Positions 11,102 to 21,533 of a stretch of 64,000 nucleotides of DNA are shown piece by piece. The position numbers and the translations under genes were made by a program. The notes under the pieces were generated by a model. It saw only the letters and a program-made list of their open reading frames with translations. It did not search any database and was not told where the DNA came from. Origin of the DNA: Neoscytalidium dimidiatum (Eukaryota > Ascomycota > Dothideomycetes > Botryosphaeriales > Botryosphaeriaceae); NCBI GenBank assembly GCA_037367355.1, contig CM074697.1, positions 2,232,001 through 2,296,000 on the forward strand, written 5' to 3'. Position 1 is the stretch's first letter. Every line of letters starts with the position of its first letter.

Positions 11102-11972
11102 TCAGTCCTCGTGCTCCTCGTTGTCGAAGTGGTTCCGGTGCCCTGGCGTGTGCGTGACCTTGCCGCCGGTGTACCCCGACCCATTCACCTTGTCGGACCG
11201 GTGCTCGTAGGCCCAGCTGAACAGCCGCTCAAAGTCGCGGCACTGGTGCGTGGCGCCCATGCCGTTGATGCCCACCGTGGTCAGCGGCTCGAACGTCACG
11301 TCGCCGGCGCACATGATGGCCTGGCGGATGTAGTCCAGGCAGTGGTCGCGGTGGAACACGACCTCCTCGGGCGTCATGTCCGTCACGGCGTCCGGGTAGT
11401 AGGCGAAGCGCAGGAAGTTGAGGCAGTGCAACTGGTGGAACATGGACACGCCGTACACCTTGTGCGTGTCCGGGTTGTTCGGTGCGGGAAGCGAGGCGGG
11501 CAGGTTGGCCGTGAAGGCGTTGGGCACCTCCACGATGCCGTCGCCCGGTGGGGACAGCCGCTGCCACATCTCATCCGTCGCGTTGCTGGGTGCTCCCCCC
11601 ATGTATGCGTGCGGCTGGAAGGTGACTACGCTGTTGTACAGCACTGCGGATGGTCAGTGTATATTCCTGGAATCTGTGGGGAGGAGTCTCACGGTCTGGC
11701 TCGAAATGGTCCGTCTCGGGTTTGGTGTCGCAGCGCAGGCTCTTCAGAAGCACCAGGACGTGGCCCCAGACAGACAAGCCGCCGATGAAGAGGAGCACAT
11801 TGAACGTGAAAGCTGCGACCTTCCAATTCACCCAGCGGCCTGTCCTCTTGGGAATCTTGAACCCGTGCGCTTCGTCGAGCAGGAATTGCTTGTCGTCATC
11901 CATGCTGGTCGATGCGCTTGAGAGTTGTTCTTCCGATGAGACTCCGCCTTGCGCAGACTTGAATTTGTACAT
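11102..11972 (-). CDS. UstYa-like (DUF3328) oxidase 3
   Basis: The model has two exons (11693-11972 and 11102-11643) with a 49-bp GT-AG intron, giving 273 residues. The chosen start is the ATG of MYKFKSAQGG. A TM helix lies at about residues 51-74 (VAAFTFNVLLFIGGLSVWG). The lumenal part contains FHQLHCLNFLR and HRDHCLDYIRQ, the two HxxHC motifs, then a HQCRDFERLFSWAYEHR block typical of the family. Its intron lies between FEPD and LYNSVV, unlike the other two UstYa genes, so it is a more distant paralogue. It is divergent from the 2OG oxygenase. A separate oxidative step on the same peptide is the simplest role. Confidence 0.92.
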
Positions 11973-12715
11973 TGTGAAGGGGACAGAGAGAGAGAAGGGG
12001 GGGGGGGAGAGAGAGCGCGTGTGTACGGATGGAGAATTGAGAATGTCTGGAAAGAATTGGTAGACTACGTGTGGGAACGAAGAACAGCGGCAACAAATGA
12101 ATGCATTGTCCCAAAATAGCTTCATACCGCTGTCACGCACGGTGTCGGCCCCTCCGACTAGACGCGCCTTGCCACTTCAACGGTCATCCCACCGACATGC
12201 TCACGATTGCTCAAAGGGGAAGGCGGGGCTTGCAGGACCAACACTGAGCTCGCAGGATCAAGATGCATGCGTCTATCCACCTTAGCGCTGAGAATAACTA
12301 GGGGAGCGAGTAATACAGCAGCATTATTTCGGGAGAAAAGCGATTCGCGGAGAGGGTCAACTCCGGACTACCCGATTAGGCAGGTGTGGGGGCGGCGAAT
12401 CGAGCCCGTGCCCCGGCGTCAGCCCCCAGGACACGGTCCGGAATTGCGATCCTTCAGCTCCACAACCGGCGATCTCGTTGGCACCGGCGTCGTAAGCAGG
12501 GTCCTTGCGGCTGCGGGTGGCTGCCTGCATGCACATCCTCGCTGAACAGAGTCTAGATGTATGCACGCATTTATGCTCGCATGTGCAAGAACTCGTGGAG
12601 CATCCAGGATATGAGGACCACTCCGCTCCCCTCTCGACACCACGCAATTCCAGCTTGGAACTCCAGTCCCAACCTCAATCTTGTTCAGCATCTTTCCTCT
12701 ACAGTAGTCGTTGCA
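11973..12715. promoter_or_regulatory. divergent promoter region, UstYa 3 / 2OG oxygenase
   Basis: The two start codons lie 743 bp apart and point away from each other, so both promoters must be here. A purine-rich GA/G tract (about 11985-12014) falls in the UstYa 3 leader. No specific operator could be identified. Confidence 0.5.
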
Positions 12716-13636
12716 ATGGCCTCTCCAAAGCCTACGCTTGCCTCCAAGACCAAATCGTCCAAGCTGACGACCGCGGCAGCAGTGCTGCTCCCGCTGCTCC
12801 CCTTCGGCTTCCTCCAATGGCAGCACATCAGCTCCAAATTCGGCATCCGCACCGCCGACATCACCATGCCTTCATTCTCCTCAGCCACCACCGCCTCCTC
12901 CTCCTCCTCCAACGACACCTTCACCGCCATGGCCGCGCAGTACGCCGCGGCCTGCCCCCAGCACAGCATCAACCCGCACATCTTCAGCACCGACCCGCTC
13001 ATCATCTACATTGCCGATTACCTCACGCCGGCTGAGACCTCCTACCTGCTGAACCTCGCGGCCCCCTACTACCGCCAATCGCCCGTCTCGAAGGGCTACG
13101 CCCTCGAGACGTACGACCGCGAGATCCGCAGCTCCATGTCGGCCGTCGTGCCGGACGACCCGGTCGTGTCGTGCATCGAGCAGCGCAGCGTCGACTTCCA
13201 GGGCTACGTCCCCAAGGACCGCCTCGAGGACGTCCAGGTGGTCAAGTACGGCCCGAGCGACCACTTCCGCCCGCACTTCGACTGGTTCGCCGGCATGGCC
13301 AACCCGCGCGTGAGCACCTTCTTCGTGTACCTGGCCTGCGACGACGGCGACACGGGCGCGGGCGGGTGCGAGGGCGGCGCGACCCAGTTCCCGCACTACG
13401 AGGGAAGGTTCCCGGCGCGGTGGTGCGGCTGGGTGGACTGCGAGGACGATTCCGGCGTCGGCGGCGTGGCGTTCGCGCCCAAGGTGGGCAACGCCGTGTT
13501 TTGGGAGAACCTGTATCCGAACGGCACGGGGCATCCGGGCGTGTGGCATGCGGGGATGCCGGTCAAGAAGGGCAGGAAGGTTGGGCTGAACATCTTCACT
13601 AGGCGGGATAGGTGGGTGCCGGAGCAGCAGTCGTGA
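12716..13636 (+). CDS. 2OG-Fe(II) oxygenase, prolyl-4-hydroxylase-like, membrane-anchored
   Basis: This is a single-exon gene of 306 residues. A basic N-terminus and hydrophobic segment (about 17-34, LTTAAAVLLPLLPFGFL) suggest a type II signal anchor, putting the catalytic domain in the same lumen as the UstYa domains. The prolyl-4-hydroxylase fold is marked by YGPSDHFRPHFDWF (Fe ligands His187 and Asp189), the distal His278 in GVWHAGMPVKKG, and Lys288 ten residues later as the probable 2-oxoglutarate ligand. All key residues are present. An earlier in-frame ATG exists, but the ATG at 12716 (MASPKPTLAS) starts right before the membrane segment. It is divergently paired with UstYa 3. The likely role is hydroxylation of the RiPP precursor or product; Pro in the invariant APA before each core is one possible site. 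Confidence 0.9.
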   Translation: MASPKPTLASKTKSSKLTTAAAVLLPLLPFGFLQWQHISSKFGIRTADITMPSFSSATTASSSSSNDTFTAMAAQYAAACPQHSINPHIFSTDPLIIYIADYLTPAETSYLLNLAAPYYRQSPVSKGYALETYDREIRSSMSAVVPDDPVVSCIEQRSVDFQGYVPKDRLEDVQVVKYGPSDHFRPHFDWFAGMANPRVSTFFVYLACDDGDTGAGGCEGGATQFPHYEGRFPARWCGWVDCEDDSGVGGVAFAPKVGNAVFWENLYPNGTGHPGVWHAGMPVKKGRKVGLNIFTRRDRWVPEQQS

Positions 13637-13708
13637 TTGAAAATTTTTATTCTCTGTCTGGAGTTTTGTATAGATTCGATGCAATGACAACTGAACGATT
13701 TACCATAC

Positions 13709-13739
<31 letters not shown>

Positions 13740-15676
13740 AAAGGTTGCGTGCCGTGAAATTTTGAAGGTCCGACAGTCCCTTTACCCAGCGAGTACATCC
13801 TCCATCATATCACTTCGAGCAGTAGTTATTCCCTGGGTCTAGCGAAACGTCATTTTCTACGTGCCAAAATTGATCATGCATTGCAATTCCATACTCAACT
13901 GTGCACTCGGATTCTGGACTCGATTAACACCAGGAAATAGCCATCTTCCTCCCATCATCGCAATTCGCAGGACGACTAAGGAAGGCATCAAGAGATGAAT
14001 CTTGAGTGAAAAGTTTGGAATGACGATGAGCCCGAACATTGCGAACCGGAGCCAACAGCCGTCGCACTGGCGCGGCCGACTCAGTCACTACCCGGCAACG
14101 ACTTTTTTGCAGGGAAAATTCGCAAGCTCCAACACCAACACGAAGCGAAGCACGAGGCAGCTTTGACTTGAGCTACCTTTCCAACTACCATTAGCACGAT
14201 TCACTTGAATCTCCGTAGCATGAATCTTTTCGTGACGAGTTCCTTGTCTACTGACAATAGGTGCCAACGCCACCAACTCACTACCCAGATCGACCGTGCG
14301 CAATGGCAAGTCATCCATCAACCATAAACCAGCAGATCTCAACGCTAGCGGTGCCCATCGCGGGGACTCGTATAGGATGACATGCCTGCCACATAAGGTG
14401 TTGGTTAATTTCTTATCGCGAACAAGCACGTCTAGTGTCTCCCATCTCTAGCGCTGACAGCGAACGACGGGGTCCAAGCTCCCCTTGCAGCTGTGGCCGA
14501 CCAGGATGTGCATCCCTCAGCCGCACAACAGGCACCGACCGCTCTCTACCCCGTCTCGGTTCGGCCCCTCCGGCACGCTGCTGCGTGCGGAGGAGCCTCA
14601 GTCGCCACCACCGTTCGGCCCGTGTCAGCGCATACCTGCATACACCGTGCGCTCTAGACACTTACTCGCTGAATTGGCACACTACAGACCGCTAAAATGC
14701 TGTGGGGGCTGAAGGATCAGAAAATCGACTGTTTCACCGGCCAGCCAGCCGCAACCGGTATTTTGCGGCCAATCGGCGCACATCACTTCCATTGCCTCTT
14801 TTGGAAATGCGTGATAGCGCTGATGTGGAGCCGGGAAAACAACGCAACGCGCGCCGGCCGCTGCCCGTCAGATTTTTCACCGTGCAATTCTCCTGCCTAC
14901 CACCGATCAATGAGAGCTATTGTTGCTGCGGAGGCAAGGATCAGCATTCAGCTGTCTGTGTATTGCTCCGGACGTGCGGCTTACTCTCCGCGCCAGCGCC
15001 GTCAACCACGCCGGCTAACCCGTCCCACTTCTCCACGAAGGATCACAAGCCAGTGCAAGAGAATCGTTGACCGTTCTCTCTGCTGCTGGGAATAGATGGA
15101 GTAATCCTCCATACTTGCCCAATCAGGAAATTCATTCCCCGGCGCTGGTCGAGCCCCGTTTCAGGAACGGCTACTTCACTTCAAGCCACCAACAACATCC
15201 GCGCAATTTCTTTCATATCTGATGCAACATCGGACCAAATATCTGCTTATTGTCTCTCGGAATGTCAGTATCAGGAAGGTGAGACAACGATCTGTGCCAG
15301 AGCCTGGACATCCATGACCTTCGGCAACGACAGCAAGCCCGCTATTCGCATCAGCGGGCTAAGTGGGTACTCTGAACGCATCCGAAGGAATTTCGGCAGT
15401 CATGACGGACACAAGTCAAGCCCACTGTGATCGCCCTGACGGGCATTGGTAGTATAAAGGATCGCAGGAAGGCCCCGTTCCATCAGACCATCACTTCAGC
15501 ATCACTCCACCAGCTCTCCAGCTCGAAGCCTCCCAGCACCAGCCCTCGTAATCACCAGTACGTCCCAGCACCCCTCCAAACACAGAAAGTCGAACCAACG
15601 AACTGACCCTAACCCCACAGCACCAACCACACCAAACACCTCAACCCCAGCAAACCCCCATACACCGCCATCAACA
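13637..15676. other. intergenic, no gene seen
   Basis: This 2 kb stretch separates the 2OG oxygenase from the precursor gene. It begins with a T27 tract at 13709-13735. Frames in 14.4-15.1 kb are short, Arg/Pro/Ser-rich and lack family features. The last 230 bp form the precursor's promoter and leader. Confidence 0.6.
15453..15620 (+). promoter_or_regulatory. TATA-like box and possible 5'UTR intron of the RiPP precursor
   Basis: A TATAAA string at 15453-15458 lies 219 bp before the precursor ATG. The pyrimidine/CA-rich leader that follows contains a possible 63-bp intron at 15558-15620, with donor GTACGT, branch CCTAAC and acceptor CACAG. Inference only. Confidence 0.4.
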
Positions 15677-16465
15677 ATGAAGCTCACCACCGCCGCCGCC
15701 CTCTCCGCCCTCACGGCCTCCGCCTTCGCGGCCGCCATCATCGACCCCAAGCAGTCCGCCCCGGTCATCGAGGTCGCCGACAAGCGCGCCGCCGAGGCCG
15801 ACCCGGCCGAAGCCGCCCCGGCGTACGTGTGGGCCTCCGCGGGCAAGAAGAGGGAGGCGGACGCGGAGCCGGTCGAGGCTGCCCCCGCCTACGTCTGGGC
15901 CAGCGCGGGCAAGAAGCGCGAGGCCGAAGCCGCCGAAGCCGCGCCCGCTTACGTTTGGGCTTCTGCCGGGAAGAAGCGCGAGGCGGCGGACCCCGCCGAG
16001 GCCGCGCCGGCCTACGTGTGGGCCAGCGCTGGCAAGAAGCGCGAGGCCGATCCCGCTGAAGCGGCTCCCGCCTACGTCTGGGCCTCCGCGGGAAAGAAGC
16101 GTGAGGCCGACGCCGAGGCCGTCGACGCCTCTCCGGCTCACGGCAAGAGCAAGCGCGATGCCGAAGCCGGCGAGGCTGCCCCGGCTTACGTCTGGGCGTC
16201 GGCGGGCAAGAAGCGCGAGGCGGAGGCTGCTGAAGCCGCTCCCGCTTATGTTTGGGCTTCTGCCGGCAAGAAGCGCGAGGCTGAGGCGGCAGAGGCCGCC
16301 CCTGCTTACGTCTGGGCCAGCGCGGGGAAGAAGAGGGAGGCGGATGCTGAGCCTGCTGAGGCTGCGCCTGCCTATGTGTGGGCTTCCGCTGGTAAGAAGA
16401 GGGAGGCTGAGCCAGCTGAGGAGGCGCCGGCTTATGTCTGGGCTAGTGCGGGGAAGAAGCATTAG
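15677..16465 (+). CDS. Kexin-processed RiPP (dikaritin-type) precursor, ten YVWASAG cores
   Basis: This is a single-exon gene of 262 residues. A secretion signal (MKLTTAAALSALTASAFA) and a short pro-region end in DKR at residue 37. Eleven units follow. Ten contain the invariant 12-mer APAYVWASAGKK; Tyr lies at residues 50, 72, 92, 113, 133, 171, 191, 211, 233 and 253. Unit six is degenerate (SPAHGKSKR). Nine intact cores end in KKR and the last in KKH then stop. Spacers are acidic EA/DA/EP-rich dipeptides of varying length, like the Ste13-type spacers of kexin-processed peptides. Kex2-type cutting after KKR and basic-residue trimming would release ten identical peptides. Tyr and Trp are plausible targets of the adjacent UstYa oxidases. 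The layout matches the known ustiloxin, phomopsin and asperipin precursors; I do not recognise this core. Confidence 0.92.
   Translation: MKLTTAAALSALTASAFAAAIIDPKQSAPVIEVADKRAAEADPAEAAPAYVWASAGKKREADAEPVEAAPAYVWASAGKKREAEAAEAAPAYVWASAGKKREAADPAEAAPAYVWASAGKKREADPAEAAPAYVWASAGKKREADAEAVDASPAHGKSKRDAEAGEAAPAYVWASAGKKREAEAAEAAPAYVWASAGKKREAEAAEAAPAYVWASAGKKREADAEPAEAAPAYVWASAGKKREAEPAEEAPAYVWASAGKKH
15788..16462 (+). repeat. eleven-unit tandem coding repeat of the precursor (54-66 bp units)
   Basis: Units vary by whole codons (18-22 residues). The core-encoding DNA differs widely at synonymous sites: Ser of the core is TCC, AGC, TCT, AGC, TCC, TCG, TCT, AGC, TCC and AGT in order, while the protein is identical. 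Units seven to nine are closest to one another. Confidence 0.9.
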
Positions 16466-17005
16466 ATGGACTGGGGCTGACTAGGGGAAGCATTTTGAAA
16501 ATGGGGGGTTGAAGAGGATTATGAGAAACTGCCGGGAGCGGTCAGGGATTGAGTAGATTGGAATCTCTTACATAGATTGATGGCAATGACAATGTTTAGA
16601 ACTTGATTACATCGTCCCATATCTTGAGGATCTATATCTCTACTATTCTCAACTTTGTCGAGGCCAAATACTAACGTTGTGTAAGCAATTAACACACTTG
16701 GAAATAGATTTGGTAGTAGTGACTTGAAGAAAGTTTGAGAGATTGGTAAAGAACGAGTCTCTGGGAGAGCTTACCTTCTGTCCGGAATTAGAGTTCGATG
16801 GAAAACTGTGAGCACGATATGGCGTTCATAGTGGCGTCATTATATTGACGCTTCTCAGTCATGATCAAGTTCCAACCCAACTACGGTCCAATAAAAAAAA
16901 GCCAACTACATCCTACACCTCATACATCAGCTTTCCTCCACTCACTCTCACAGTCCTCAGCTCCTCCTGCCCTACAACCATCCCATCCAGCCCTCCCTCC
17001 CGTTC
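16466..17005. other. intergenic, convergent 3' flanks
   Basis: This is the 3' flank of the precursor and of the minus-strand enoyl-reductase relic. Frames here are short and mostly antisense shadow. No gene was seen. Confidence 0.6.
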
Positions 17006-18036
17006 CTACTTCAGCGGCACCAGCTCAATCAACCTACTCCTCAACAACCCCTCCACCAGCTCACAAATCTTCGTCGCAAGCACATAGTCCACCATTACAG
17101 GCTCGAACGCCGGGCTCCCCGGGAAACTGTACGGCTCCCCAAACGCGGTGTACCCAGCCCGCCACCCCGTGCGCCCATCCGCTCGCGGAAACTCCTTCTC
17201 CATCGGCATCAACCCCGTATAGCGCTTCTCGACGCCAGGCTCGGTCGTCGGCGCGCCGGCGCAGGTGCGAGCGCTTTCTCCCGCAGAGATGCAGCCGAAG
17301 GCGTGGCGCAGCGGCGTATGCCTGGTGGCGTTGCAGGTGCCCGCCGTGCAGGCGGCCGGGTCGGCGTAGTCGGAGGGTTGGGGGCGCGCCGAGGGCGGCG
17401 CACTTGGCGGAGTTGCGCGGCGAGCAGGTCGTCACCGTGCGCCAGCCGGAGAGGCGGGCGAACTGCAGCGCGAAGAGGCCGGCGGCGGTGCTGCCGCCGT
17501 AGACGAGGAGTGTGGGGCGGTCGATATGTTGGTTGCTGTTGGAGAGGGCAGGGGGTGGTTGAGCGTCTGGTAGAGCCCTGGTGGGATTGAACGGTCAGAG
17601 ATGCATTGCTGGTTCAAACGATGCGGGTCGTTCATGTGTGTATATACATACCTTGATCGATCGTCGCGATGCCTACGCCTTGCGTCGCGGCCTCGGTATC
17701 ACTGATATTCTCGGGTATGCGCAATGCCAACCTCTCTTTCACCAAGCAACACTCGGCGAAGGCGCCGCTCTTCGGGTGTCCGATAAACAAGACCGCAATG
17801 CAATCAGCTGGAGCGAAGGGTCTTGTCACCGCAGTGCCGACCTCCACGACTCGTCCGCTCAGATCGCAGCCAACAGTGTGAGGGACATCGCCGGGGCTTG
17901 CAGATCCCATGTGCCAGTCTGACGGACTCAGTGCGACATGCGAGACTTTCACGAGGAGGTATTCTGATTGCAACTCGGGGATTGAGGCCGAGTTATCGAC
18001 GAAGGTGTTGGCCCAGTGGGTTTTGACAGCGCGCAT
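17006..18036 (-). pseudogene. trans-enoyl-reductase / zinc-binding dehydrogenase-like (ToxD family), frameshifted
   Basis: Exon 1 (17652-18036) encodes the GroES-like N-terminus: VALSPSDWHMG, VGCDLSGRVVEVGTAV and GAFAECCLVKERLALRIPENIS. A 74-bp GT-AG intron follows, then GLYQTLNHPLPSP. After that the family sequence continues in a second frame (DRPTLLVYGGSTAAGLFALQFARLSGW, the NADPH-binding Rossmann segment), then in a third (SDYADPAACTAG through to LIELVPLK and stop). Two single-base frame changes are therefore needed, one near 17530-17545 and one near 17375-17385 at a C5 run. ToxD-like proteins are medium-chain reductases of about 350 residues, often in polyketide clusters. I infer a pseudogene; assembly errors in GC-rich runs are the alternative. 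Direct involvement in the RiPP cluster is doubtful. Confidence 0.7.
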
Positions 18037-19420
18037 GGTAGAAACTTCCAGAATTGGTGATATATTCTACTGAGGGGTGTTCGTTGACCGAGATCATAAA
18101 ATAGTCTTCTCTAGTCTACAGCTAGAATCTACGTGATGCGGCGTAGGGAAGGTAAGTCCGTCAACTAGCTCCAGATGTTTGTCTAAAGATCTACTAAATC
18201 CAAGCCTCGAAGGCATTGCGGAGACTAACCAGTCAGTTTGTGACAAGATATTGATCGGGATGTTCAATCCCGGTGCTTACGTGGGGGCCAAGTGATGTAC
18301 GCTTTGTTACACTACGACAGTGACCTGAAGCGCAGCTGAATCCAAATACTACGCTAGAGATTGGATAGGTCGTTAATGACCCAAATACGAGCTGTCATAG
18401 CTTCACGTATACTTATTATCAGAGGTCAATTTAGCTGCGTACAAGCTGAGCTAAAATACAAACAAGGGATACCTTTTCCACTCCCCTCTACAGTGCCTAA
18501 ATTCCACTCCTACTTTTGCACCATCGCTGAACCTCAAAAGAAAGCCATCATAAAGCCTGCCCTTACTTATTTCCTCGGCTCTCTCACCTACTGACCCGTC
18601 ATCTCCTCTTTGAATATCATTGCCACCATTTTCCAAATAATATCCATCCTCTGTGGTATTAGTACGCTACGGCGGTGATAATCACATATAATAGCGCTAT
18701 AAAGATACCACCATCCCTCGCATTGGTTAAGATCCTCATCAAGAGAGATGGTCTGTATCATAGCAAGGCTAGCATAGTGTTCTTCACCATAGAAAAAAAA
18801 AAAGACTTCACAATAGCCTTCAACTACTACATATTCGTCCTTGGTAGCATGAACATCTCCACGTCCGACTATATCGTACTGCCAAACGGACAAGATCAAG
18901 CCCAACGTATTCTACAACGCTTTTACAGAGACGGATAGCATCTAGCGTGGAGTAAGACCCACTTCGCCCCCAAGCAACAGAGTAAGCAAACGATTGCCTT
19001 CGAGTACGGTCATTAAGGTTCGCCCCTTGCAATCTATCTGCAAAATTCATGCCCATTTCCACGGAAATCGTGATTTGTGACACGTTTCTTTAGTATACAG
19101 AATAAAGAGACATACAGCTCTTCCACACAGTCCGTTTTCCATAGCTTGTCTGTTCCTTCTCTTAAGGCACAGTTGTCGAGGAACAATAACTGATGCTCTA
19201 CTGCCTATTTGCTACTATATTAACGTTGCAGTACATCCAAAATCGACCTGATGCGTAGACTTGGCCGATTTCTAAGCACCCAGATCAAGATTCTCGTTAC
19301 AGTCTTGACCAGACCTGCATCCAAGAAAAGGGGACTGTTGAACACAGATTTTTGGAAATTTCATGATCAAAAAGACTGTATACAGTTACGACGACGGTGT
19401 GTAAAAAAGACTACAACAAG
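18037..19420. other. intergenic, possible decayed sequence
   Basis: Both strands carry short frames (for example around 18588-19083) rich in Tyr, Ile and Ser, broken by stops and AT-rich. It looks like a decayed element or gene, but no family could be recognised. Confidence 0.4.
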
Positions 19421-21533
19421 CTAACTACAGTGCACCGGATGTAATACTGAGGGCCCCCTGTCTTCCTTAGCTTCTTCCTTGGGCGTATCCCACTGCACCA
19501 TGATAGAATCATGATCTTTGTTCCTTCTGCCATTCTTTCCCCAAAGCTCGAATCGTAAATCTGCAGGGCCTATTAAGACACGCAGATCAAAATCCGCTCG
19601 ATAGTATTCACGACCCAGATTATAGCAATGACGGTTCTTCCGTTTGAGATCGTTGGGACTAAGTGCTGATTCAATTTCGCACACCTTGGTGACAGGCGAC
19701 GGGTTGTACGAGCTGGACTTGCCACGTATACTTTGAGGTAGCCTTTCCGGCTCCTCCCCAGACATGACTATCTGCGTGCGCCATGGGCGTGTTTCATTTC
19801 CAAGGTCGAGCTTCAATCGGTAATGATGCTGGATGCCTCTCTCGACCGAGATCACTTGGTCCTGTGAGGACAGTTTAGATTTCTCATCGACAATCAGGGT
19901 CAAACACAACCGACCTTGCGGATAATCCAATGTATTTGGCCTTCAGCCCAGCGCTTGCCGTCTCTCTCATCAAAAGTAACTTGCTCTCCAACATGCTTCC
20001 TTGGGTCATACTCTTCACGGCAAAGAACGCCATAGCTGACCCTACAGCATCGCACCGGGAGCATAGTATGATTGAATTCGAGCTCTTGAATTCGATTCAT
20101 GACAAGACCATCACAGACGGCTCGTTGTCTGGAACATAATCAGTGATACGAATTCCAAGCCTTTTCGGATGACGTACGGGTCTTTGGCGAGGAGAATCTT
20201 CAAATTCTCACTGTTTGGAAAGAGACTGCCTGCGCCATTTTCGTATCGCTGTTTTAGGCGCTGTCTCAGGTATTCGGAGCTCCCAAAACCGCCGGAAGTT
20301 ACCAGGTACGACTGGAAAAGCATGTTAATCAAGAGGTTTCCGTTGAGTTAATCAGGTCAACACTTACCACGTTCTCTCCTGCATGAGAGAGCTGCAATTT
20401 GTTCAACTGTGCATCAATCAAACCGAACATCCGCTCGATCTGCTCGTCGAAGAGTTTCTGAAGGTCTTCCCTGTTGTGACGTTAGAGCCAGATTGGTTTC
20501 TATCAGGGGTCGATACAGACCTTTTGAAAAGGATACTAGAGTTGTGGATTGACGCATGTGGAACGTCAATACCCCGGGCCAGTCCAGGTATTGGGAGGTG
20601 GTAGACCGGGAGGTTCGATGCCGCCTGTCCGAAAGACCGTTTAATATGCTCGAAATCGTTATGAAGCATCTTCTCCGCAATCGCATCCAAGTCTCCGGGC
20701 AGTTTTGCATTGATTGCCTCGAGATTGGCCATAATCTTCTCCTTCGCCCTGAGATTGATCAGCGTGGAGCCGATTGCTTGGCCTTCCACACTACCCAAAG
20801 GCATAAGCTCAGTGTTTCCTCGTCCCGCACCCGTGACCTTCAGGATGTTGACGTCTGTAGTTCCGCCACCGGCATCACAGACCAAGAAAACGTCGTCTTT
20901 CTTGAAGCTTTGCTTAGCGGTATACACTGCAGCTGCCTCAGCCTCAGTGAGAGATACTCGGGCACAATGGTCCCTCTTTGTCCCATATCCGGCCTGGCGG
21001 ATGATCCTTTCCATACTGGCAATCATTGCAGGGTTCTTCCAGGTTGTGGGGACGCTGAATATGAATTCGACACGTTTCTGTTCATAACGAGGCATGGTAG
21101 CTTCTAAGGTCTCTTCGATCCATGTATATAGGCAACGAAGGTAGTCGTGGAACCATTGCTGCGCCTCCTTGCATGTTGGTGCATCGTCGCTAGGGTCTTG
21201 AAAGGCAGGATCAAGGTGAAGCTTGAAGAACTCCCGCACGTTCATTTTGTCCTCATCGACTGCATCACACAAGAAGCCCCATTCTCCTGGTTGGCCAGTA
21301 CGCTCGTCGTATGCGATACAAGTAGCGACTTTGTTTACGAGATCTTGGGCGCGTCTCCCTGGCCATGTTTGGATAGTTCTTGGAGGCTCCCAATCCGGTG
21401 CTGAAGACACAGACACACCTAGAAGTATTATTGATTAAGTCAGTGATTGCTAAAGCAAAATAGAAATGCTAGGCCTACCTGTGCAGGTCATGCCAAAATC
21501 GATACCGACAACTATCTCCGGTTTTTCCGCCAT
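19421..21533 (-). CDS. Hsp70-like ATPase (fungal, non-canonical)
   Basis: I join six exons (21479-21533, 20521-21418, 20368-20470, 20178-20311, 19915-20128, 19421-19861) with introns of 49-60 bp, giving 614 residues. The actin/Hsp70 nucleotide-binding fold is shown by phosphate-1 (GIDFGMTCTG, residues 10-19), phosphate-2 (VCDAGGGTTDVNI) and the adenosine motif (VTSGGFGSSEYLRQR). The middle has SLTEAEAAAVYTAKQ as in fungal Hsp70-like proteins. After the ATPase there is no canonical substrate-binding domain or EEVD tail; the last 150 residues have a beta-rich look (HHYRLKLDLGNETRPW). Such proteins are numerous in filamentous fungi and mostly uncharacterised; some sit near immunity-type genes. 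No signal peptide, so probably cytosolic. All joins keep the frame. Confidence 0.88.

Noticed and set aside
14435..15095. Plus-strand frames of 75-132 codons between the 2OG oxygenase and the precursor
   Set aside because: Overlapping, Arg/Pro/Ser-rich, no domain, no splice logic and no homology I know.
15671..16462. Long open frame antisense to the RiPP precursor (263 codons)
   Set aside because: It exists only because the sense repeat has a fixed codon pattern and high GC. Its Leu/Arg/Gly-rich product fits no family and mirrors the sense repeats.
15677..16465. Mating alpha-pheromone precursor reading of the repeat gene
   Set aside because: KR-EA spacers resemble alpha-factor precursors, but the core YVWASAG is shorter than the usual pheromone and lacks its typical motifs. 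Three UstYa genes nearby favour a RiPP. Not strictly excluded.
18588..19083. Frames suggesting a transposon remnant
   Set aside because: No transposase, reverse transcriptase or terminal repeats could be recognised, so it is described only as possibly decayed sequence.
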